NCBI GenBank assembly: GCA_963580455.1
Contig: OY756961.1
Span: forward strand, 17,341,001-17,405,000
Direction of reading: 5' to 3'
DNA: 64,000 nucleotides
Source: Euonymus europaeus
Lineage: Eukaryota; Streptophyta; Magnoliopsida; Celastrales; Celastraceae
The notes under the pieces are model-generated. The model saw only the letters and a program-made list of their open reading frames with translations. It was not told the DNA's origin and searched no databases. The translations under genes were made by a program, and so were the position numbers. Each line of letters opens with the position of its first letter. The first letter of the stretch is position 1. Of the stretch, positions 57,232 to 64,000 are shown one piece after another.

Positions 57232-58454
57232 AAAAATCCCGTTAGAGTGAAAACCCGAAAGGGTGCTCTAAGCAAAAATTAGGGATAAATAAATTTCATC
57301 GAAGTGAAAATCATTAGATCCAGTCACAAAGTCAATTTTCATATGGTTGGAAGAAGATTTGGGTTTGTTGAACTACTGAAGGATGTTTGAACAAGTCACT
57401 AATTTGTCTCTTATGGGTATGAATGGGGGTGTAGAGTTGACCTCGCGTGGCCCACATTTAGTGACAGAAAATTGGATACGCACCAAAACTGAGGCAGTTT
57501 TGGGAGCGATATCTTTGGAAAAGTTCCAAATCATTAATAGAAGGGAAGGTTTGTTGGCCGATTCGGAGATAATCTCATGTGTTTCAGATTTGATCATTGT
57601 TAATTAGGTGCTTACCAAAACTAGGGAAATGTTGGTATGGTCTTTGAATTATCACCGATTTTGGTTTGTTTTTCTTTTCTTTGACCTCTGTACACTTTTG
57701 TATACATTTTTATTCCAAGGAATTCTCGTTTGTCACCCTATATTTTCAATAAAGCTTTATGAGGTTATTCATTTCTCCAATTTTACTACTTTTTTTTTTC
57801 TCTTCTTTCTTTCCATTCCAGTATGAAAGTTCAATTATTATTCATATCTCAAAAAATTTTATCATTTGCTTTAATTTGTTGGCATGCATAGCCGTATTAT
57901 GAATTTATCACTGACGAAGTTTTGACAGAAAATATGATGAGTGCTTTAGAAAATTACTATTGATAGAAAATCGGTAGATGTCAGCATCCTCTATTGAACA
58001 AGACCTGAAGAATAAAACTCTGGTCAGGATAAGTATTTATCAGGAGAAGGATTACATGATAAATTGTTATCATAGGATTTATTTCGTTGCTGGCTCGATG
58101 TAATCATTCATTGGTTTGGCGGTCAAGATTCCCTTTCCATGGTCGACATTTTCAATCAGATCAATGATGGTATCGTCAATGTTAGGATCATGTCTCCATT
58201 TGTCTTTATCCAAGCAGCTTCTTTTTTTTTTCCAAAATTCCTACTGGCTATTGTCGTTTCTTTTCTCGACATAGGGCTCACGAGTCATTACACATCACCA
58301 TCAATTGGACTTTGTTGGCGAAATTTGTGCCAAGTCTTTCTCGTTACTGATAATGAGACACTTCATTATAAGCCCTCATAGTTGGGAAATTTTCTTTCAT
58401 TTTGTGGTTTGATGCAGATTTCCTTCTTCCTTTGAGTTTGTCTTTGAAAGTATT
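57232..58454 (+). other. Spacer between integrase and the 3' accessory gene
   Basis: No assigned domain. An ORF of 74 codons at 57383-57607 (ENWIRTKTEAVLGAISLEKF) is unrecognised. T-rich stretches at 57660-57830 and 58195-58250 suggest an intron or untranslated sequence. The spacer may hold the promoter or splice acceptor for the gene at 58455. Confidence 0.5.
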
Positions 58455-59567
58455 ATGATTTCCAAAAAACGACGCGGAATATCTCCTCCATTGTACGATG
58501 AAAATCGTTTTGTGAGTCAAGAGGCATTTGAAAAGTACGAGCAATCATTAAGAGGGCGAAAGATTATCCCGAAGAGAGGTTTTCATGTTTCTTTGGTGGC
58601 AGAGCCCGCAATTGCAAAAATTATTGCTGATAGAAATTGGGAAAATTTTGTTGCATCACCACAAGCTGCAGTTGTTTCGGTGGTAAGAGAGTTTTATGCT
58701 AATATGGTAGAAGGATATAGAGAAATGGTATATGTTCGAGGTATAATGGTCCCGTTTGATTGTAAGACTATCAATGCTGTCTATAATTTTCCTGATATTA
58801 CCTATGATGATTTTTCTACTTTGTTGGTGTCTGACATTGATATGGATGAAGTGATTCAAGCATCATGTAAACCAGGCGCTGCTTGGAAGAAATTTAAAAG
58901 AATCGAAGTTTCATTCTCTGCCTCTGTTCTAACTAACAATAGCAAGGCCTCGATGCGTTTTATTTGGGCGAAACTCATGCCGAGTACACATTCAACTGAT
59001 ATTCCTAGAAATAGAGAAATTTTGCTTTATGCTATTTTGTTTGGAAAGACAATTGATGTTGGCAATGTGTTACATAATTCTATTCTCAACAGTTCTCGTC
59101 CTACATCCACCATAGGGTTTTGTCTTCCTTCCTTGATTTGTACATTATGCGCAAGAGCTGGAGTTCGTTGGGCAGCTTATGAGGAATTACAGTATCCACG
59201 GCGTATGATTGACCATAAGGTGATTAATAGATTCAAGGATGATGAGATTGTTGATACTCATATTGAGGCTGGATCTTCTACTATTCATTCACCCATTTCA
59301 TCAAGAACCACCGCTATGATTGAAAGAATGATGCAGATCGAGGCACGTCTAGATCAGTTGTCTAACAAGTTGGATCAGATGATGACGTTGATTGTAGGCT
59401 ACAATGGTGTTATATCTCATACACCAAGTCAGTCAACTGGTAACTTTGGAGTGCATACCAGGCAGGTTTCTACTCCGATGGTTCAACAACAGGATTTTTA
59501 TCCTCCAGAAAATCGTGACAGTTCAGCGTTTCAACTGGGAAATTTTTATTTTCCATCATTTTACTAA
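58455..59567 (+). CDS. Intact 370-aa accessory protein (plant Transposase_32-like) of the Ogre-like element
   Basis: ATG at 58455, stop at 59567, no internal stop. A basic N-terminus (KKRRG, a possible nuclear localisation signal) is followed by FVSQEAFEKYEQSLRGRKIIP (residues 19-39) and VVREFYANM (77-84), then VRGIMVPFDCKTINAVYNFP (94-113) and LCARAGVRWA. This pattern belongs to the putative plant transposon protein domain often encoded next to plant gypsy elements. Residues 287-312 (MIERMMQIEARLDQLSNKLDQMM) form a short coiled coil, and the tail is polar. It is in sense orientation after integrase and is the only long ORF in this element without breaks. The function is unknown. It is not a demonstrated transposase despite the family name. 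Confidence 0.82.
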   Translation: MISKKRRGISPPLYDENRFVSQEAFEKYEQSLRGRKIIPKRGFHVSLVAEPAIAKIIADRNWENFVASPQAAVVSVVREFYANMVEGYREMVYVRGIMVPFDCKTINAVYNFPDITYDDFSTLLVSDIDMDEVIQASCKPGAAWKKFKRIEVSFSASVLTNNSKASMRFIWAKLMPSTHSTDIPRNREILLYAILFGKTIDVGNVLHNSILNSSRPTSTIGFCLPSLICTLCARAGVRWAAYEELQYPRRMIDHKVINRFKDDEIVDTHIEAGSSTIHSPISSRTTAMIERMMQIEARLDQLSNKLDQMMTLIVGYNGVISHTPSQSTGNFGVHTRQVSTPMVQQQDFYPPENRDSSAFQLGNFYFPSFY

Positions 59568-60286
59568 TTTTTATTTTTGAGTATTATGGACATTGCAATA
59601 TTGTTGTTTTATTTATGGTAAAATTGTTTGTTTGGATGTTTAGTGGTAATAGTCAGGGGATGGTCTCACTGTGCTACTATTAGTTCCTTAATTGGAAGTT
59701 TACTCACAAGGGAAGTTGCTCATAACACAGGCCTTGGGTTGGGCTAGCTTGGTAGGGAAACGCGTAGGAATAGGGCATTATGGAGTCCTAGGCATGGACT
59801 GGACGAAACGTCCAATATTGTAAGTCCTCAAACTACAGTTACAGATACTTTGTTATTGGCAGCTAGGTTGGAAGTACCAGCTGTTTGAAAACTTGTGGGT
59901 TTAGACAGCTTTTGGTAAGCTGTGTTTGTTTCCACTCTGGTGACGCAGACAATATTTAGTATTGAATAATATTTAAGAGTTTGTATTAGTTTGAAGGAAA
60001 TTTTAATTTGTGTATTACTGTTTAGTATGAAGAATGTTTGCTTTTCAAAATTGTTCAAGTAATGCATGGTTACAAATTTTATTTACTATTTCAATTAAGT
60101 AAAAACTCTTCACCATTTCAGCCAAGCCGGGAATGCCCCTACTGATCCAGAGCATTTTTTATTTCCAATTCCAGCCAAGTTGGTTATGTTTGTAGTGATC
60201 CAGAGTATTTTTGAAATAAAACATCTCATGTTTCAATTTTTATTTTCCCGAACGAAATTCAGTTGACTACACCTTTGTTTATCTAC
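59568..60286 (+). other. Ogre 3' untranslated region with a 53-bp tandem repeat
   Basis: No ORF. CAGCCAAGCCGGGAATG at 60119 recurs at 60172 as CAGCCAAGTTGG, two 53-bp units with several differences. Similar short repeats before the 3' LTR are common in Ogre elements. Confidence 0.75.
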
Positions 60287-60301
60287 ACAAAGGGGGGCAG
60301 C
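60287..60301 (+). other. Polypurine tract of the Ogre-like element
   Basis: ACAAAGGGGGGCAGC directly precedes the LTR start TGTAGTAAC. Confidence 0.9.
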
Positions 60302-63117
60302 TGTAGTAACTGGTTTTCGTCCGGGTTTATTTCAAGGAAAATATTAAAAATAGGAATGGAAGAAAGAGAGTAGAATAAAATAGTGGGTCTTTGTGTTTAG
60401 AGAAAATAAGAGGAGGGAAAAACTATTTTGGTAGGAGTACCAATAATAATTTTGGTGATGATATTGTATGCTAGAAATTTTTGAATCTTGGATTATCTAA
60501 ATATAAATAAAAATTCAGGTCCAAATCAGGGATTTCAAAGTATGTTGTGATCCTATATATGTGAAAAATTGAGTGGAAAAGGGATACTTTTATATATGAT
60601 ATATATATAATTCATAAATAATATATGTATAAATATATATAATGTGAAAGAGACTCATATCAAAATCACATATAATATATATATATATATAGACTCATGT
60701 CAAAATCACACCTATATATATATATATATATCTGTTTATGATTACATTATACAATTTCTTGAATTATGGAATTTAGGGATCAAAGTTAACTATAGGAAAT
60801 ACCATCAGTTGGTGTTTGTAGGATTAAATTTAATTACATGTCATTAGTTGGTATTTTTAAGACTGTGTGCTCATACCATAAGTTGACATTTTCTTTCAAA
60901 AATAATTCATGTCAGGCATAAAATACTGATTTTCAATTATTGGACACTCCTGATTTTGTTGAGAAGTCACGGGTCATACAAAAATAAAGGACCCGTGACT
61001 TCATATTTTTCTATAAAAGGCAGGTGGCCAAAGAAGGAAAAAGAGAGAGGGGAAAGGAGAGAAAGAAAGAGAAAGAAAAGGAGAAAAAGAGAAGGAGAGA
61101 AAAGAAAGAAAAGAAAAGAAAGGAAAGAAAGAAAAAGGAAAGAAAGAAGAGAAGAAGGAGAAAAAGAAAGGAATGGGAGAAAAATATAGAATTCAGTCTA
61201 GATGTATATACATCATTGCTTAGATATGTAGATATATATTAATACTTACAATTTTTTTATAAGATTTTATATGGTTGGTTCTACCGTCTTTATTATTTAA
61301 GTTCTTTTATGTTCTTATTATTCTTATTTTACTTTTTATTCTTTAATCTTCGACGTCGCCACAAATGGTCAGCTCTGCCGCCTGTTGTTATCAAGCCCGG
61401 AAGTTTTAATGCTTGATATTGTCATTGCTTTGTCATTATTAGATTTGTTTTTGTTTTTATTATTTCTTTATTTTTTTGTTTTATTTAACTTTACGTTTAT
61501 GGTTCTTTCTTACAAAGCAACTTCAGGATTATTGGTTTTATATATATGTGTGTGTGTTATATAGGTGTGATGTTACAAATATATTATATTATTATATATT
61601 TGTATGATGTTACATTATATATGTGTGTGTGGGTATATGTCGTGTGTGTATGTATATATATGTTATATATGTATATATAGATTATATTATTATATGTGTA
61701 TGATATTACATATATATATATATATATTATATGTGTGGGTGATGTTGTGTCGGAGGTTGTGAGTGTGTGTGTATATATATATATAATACAAGTATCATAT
61801 TATTAGGTGATATGTTGTTATGTATGCATCGGTAAGTTTTGATAAATGAATAATGAACTTTCAGTGAATCAAATCCAAAAGCTATCATAAGTTGGTAGGC
61901 TTAGAAATACTTAAGTATCATAAATTAATATTTTTGGAAATAATTTATTACCATAAGTTGGTGTTTTTGAAATTAAATCCAATAGATACTAAAAACTTGT
62001 CTCTAGTTAATACACGTATTACATTTGATTAAATGACTCCAATTATTTTTCTTTAATCTAAAAGTCAGCGATTTCATTTTCATAAATTTTGGACAGTATT
62101 ATATTTGTTTTGACAGATTAAATTATAATCTCATTTATTTTTTTGTTGAATTTGTTATTATGCAGTTCTAATGCATTGAAAATTTGTTTCAGACCAAATA
62201 ATGTGAAATTTAGTTGTGATGATATTGTTATATTTGTTATATTTTTATATGTATTTGACCCTTCAAATAGGGTAATTGACTTGTTCGAATGACATGTATA
62301 ATTTGGGCATTTTATTATTTGAAGTTTTATTATAAGGGTGTATATGTAGAGTTAGTATAAATGTATATTATTTTAATTTTAAAAGATTATGAGTTTTTTT
62401 ATTATTTGAATTATGAGTTATACTGGTTTAGTTTAAATTTTAGAGATGTCAATAGTTGATGTTCGTAAATTATACTCAAATATCGTAAGTGAGTATTTAC
62501 AAATTCATTCATTGTCATAGGGTAGCGATTTAGAAATCAAAAGATTATCATAATTGATATTCTTGGAGATTGTTATAAGTTAAGGGTAATTCAGGATTAT
62601 AACTTTGTACCATTCAAGTCTCTAACTCAATAAAAACATAAATTTCCATTATTAAAATTAAATCTAAAATTCACTTTTCCATATCATAAGTTGGTTTTTT
62701 GAATTTAAATCCAATTTCCTTTCAAATATATTTCAATTTTTTAAAATAAAATTCATTTTTCCATACCATAAGTTTGTATGTTTTAAAATCAAATTTACCA
62801 TAAATTGATATAGTATTTAATCTTACATGAAATTTTTATTGAAATCTTTTATTAAAAAAACTATCATAAGTTGATAGCATTCTCTAAATAGATCTATTCA
62901 TTTCAAAATAACCATATCTTGTAGAGAGAAAGTTTTTATTAAGATGACCAACCAATTAATTTGGTAACTGTTTAAAACAGGAGTTGTGGGATGCCTAATA
63001 CCTTCCCCACACTTAATTGACTCCCACACCCTCATTTCTGGTTCGTAAGTATTTTCAGTGTCCAATTGCACTTTAATTCAATTGGTGGCGACTCTGTTAT
63101 TTATGCCGGTTGATACA
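60302..63117 (+). repeat. 3' LTR of the Ogre-like element (2816 bp)
   Basis: It runs TGTAGTAACTGG to CCGGTTGATACA. It matches the 5' LTR throughout with scattered substitutions and fewer microsatellite units. Several CATAAGTTG copies are mutated here (for example CATCAGTTG near 60803 and CATAATTG near 62549). The right target duplication CTATC follows. Confidence 0.93.
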
Positions 63118-63239
63118 CTATCCATAAAACTCGGGTCAGCTCACGTTTGTTCACATTTATTTCAGGATGCTCACTTGCTACAGCTCAAGCCTGACCATCT
63201 GATCGTCATTGCGGTACCGTCACCTTTTTGACGTCATCA
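63118..63239 (+). repeat. Right part of the Tat2 5' LTR
   Basis: It continues the LTR broken off at 44230 and ends GACGTCATCA, directly followed by a primer site. Confidence 0.8.
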
Positions 63240-63241
63240 TT

Positions 63242-63250
63242 TGGCGCCGT
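63242..63250 (+). other. Primer binding site of Tat2
   Basis: TGGCGCCGT follows the LTR after two bases and fits the 3' end of plant tRNA-Asp over nine bases. TGGCGCCGTCTGTGG as a whole is the form usual in Tat elements of the RIRE2 type. Confidence 0.75.
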
Positions 63251-63283
63251 CTGTGGAAAGGACTTACACTTCCCAACATAAAT

Positions 63284-64000
63284 CATGGTCAGGCCTAGAA
63301 GGAACACAGTGGACGATCCTGAAAGTTCGCTAGCCTAACAGCAACGGCAACAAGCTGCAACTGAGGCAAACATTCAAGCCCCAGGGAAAATGTCATTTCG
63401 ATTCCCCAAGGAGAGAATCCGGATCGGGACGAAACTAGCTCTAATAATCAAGTCCCTTAGCATCATCCTCCCGCTCCAACCTTTACTACTGAAAGGTTTA
63501 ACCAACTCTGTAGGCAAGTGGACATGCTTATCGAGATGATGCTTGCAAATCAACAGACATAGGCCACCCGGGCTAAGGATGGAAATGACCAATCAAGGAG
63601 GAGAAGTGATGACGACCGGAACTCTCATTCCAGAGGATCAAAGAGAAAAGAGGATGATGACCGGGATGGGCAATCAATTTTCAAGCACTAGAAGAAATAC
63701 CCAACAAACTATGGATGATGTTAATAAACATCTCCAGGAAGTAGACCACAAGCTTGCTGCTCTTCAAGGGAGAGATATGGCAGATGAAATGTGGGATAGT
63801 TCTATGACTCCCTTATCCAGAGAAATACTGAACACCGAGGTGCCCTGGGATTTCAGAATCCCAAACCTCGAGCTATATGAAGGAAGAAAAGATCTTTATT
63901 ACCACATCATGGGTTTCAAATCCATGATGGAATGCCACGGGGCATCTGATGCCATCCTATGCAAGACTTTCCCTTCCACGTTGGTTGGGTCGGCCCGGAC
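63284..64000 (+). pseudogene. Gag of Tat2, broken, runs off the window
   Basis: ATG at 63284 (MVRPRRNTVDDPESS) is soon stopped by TAA at 63335. Further on, the frame around 63804 reads PLSREILNTEVPWDFRIPN, LELYEGRKDLYYHIMGFKSM and GASDAILCKTFPSTLVGSAR. This is the conserved start of the Tat gag core, with a hydrophobic helix and the region before the WY motif. Frameshifts lie in 63340-63790. The rest of the gene is outside the window. Confidence 0.85.

Larger units (their letters stand above)
44231..63117 (+). mobile_element. Ogre-like (Tat-lineage) gypsy retrotransposon, complete outline (18,887 bp)
   Basis: Long LTRs (44231-47327, 60302-63117), a perfect target duplication CTATC (44226-44230, 63118-63122), a tRNA-Arg-type primer site and an AAGGGGGGCAGC polypurine tract define the element. 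Coding order is accessory ORF1, gag, protease, an intron, RT, two RNase H segments, integrase and a further accessory gene. ORF1 before gag and an intron between protease and RT are hallmarks of Ogre elements. Numerous stops and frameshifts and the loss of the RT catalytic motif show that it is dead. It is the youngest layer of the 38-64 kb nest. Confidence 0.95.

Noticed and set aside
60956..61242. Lys/Glu/Arg-rich ORFs in 3' LTR
   Set aside because: Products of the GA-rich tract. The ORFs at 2185-2415 in the LTR of element A are the same kind of artefact.
1..64000. CRISPR arrays, bacterial operons, ribosome-binding sites
   Set aside because: The sequence is plant nuclear DNA with LTR and CACTA elements; tandem repeats found lack spacer structure.

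Overview
This window looks like repeat-rich chromosomal DNA from a flowering plant, most likely a eudicot. Almost everything recognisable is a transposable element, mostly older elements interrupted by younger ones. I found no convincing host protein gene and no rRNA, tRNA or CRISPR locus. The sequence is AT-rich. Plant hallmarks are Ty3/gypsy elements of the Tat/Ogre type, a Ty1/copia element, En/Spm (CACTA) transposons with CACTA termini, and a Mutator-like element with long terminal inverted repeats.

Layout. 1-4042: the 3' end of a gypsy-like LTR element (element A) with a small ORF that resembles a double-stranded-RNA-binding domain plus a coiled coil. 4043-11915: most of a decayed CACTA transposon, with both the TNPD-type transposase and a second Transposase_24-type gene, and an intact right end. 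11916-18669: intergenic DNA containing an old tandem duplication; its first copy took a Mutator-like element and a solo LTR. 18670-27410: complete gypsy-like element B on the minus strand with 5-bp target duplication GCATG. It has lost nearly all of pol but carries the second copy of the dsRNA-binding-like ORF. 27416-29331: unassigned repeats. 29337-36929: a nearly intact minus-strand Ty1/copia element with target duplication AAACA, broken by one visible nonsense codon, and with an extra gag-like exon in its leader. 37229-37706: the orphan right end of another CACTA element.

38212-64000 is a three-level nest. A minus-strand Tat element (Tat1: 3' LTR, antisense accessory gene, integrase, part of RNase H) was split by a plus-strand Tat element (Tat2). 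The LTR of Tat2 was in turn split by an 18.9-kb Ogre-like element (44231-63117, target duplication CTATC). The Ogre-like element has long LTRs, a tRNA-Arg-type primer site, an accessory ORF1 before gag, gag, protease, an intron, RT, RNase H, integrase and a further accessory gene. Its gag-pol is badly decayed and the RT active site is deleted, but the last accessory ORF (370 aa) is open throughout. Tat2 resumes at 63118 and its gag runs off the window.

How the parts work together. Within each LTR element the LTRs supply promoter and polyadenylation signals, the primer site and polypurine tract prime reverse transcription, and gag-pol supplies particle, protease, RT/RNase H and integrase. None of the gag-pol sets here looks fully functional. 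Most parallel evidence points to the dsRNA-binding-like ORF shared by elements A and B as the least explained component of the window.
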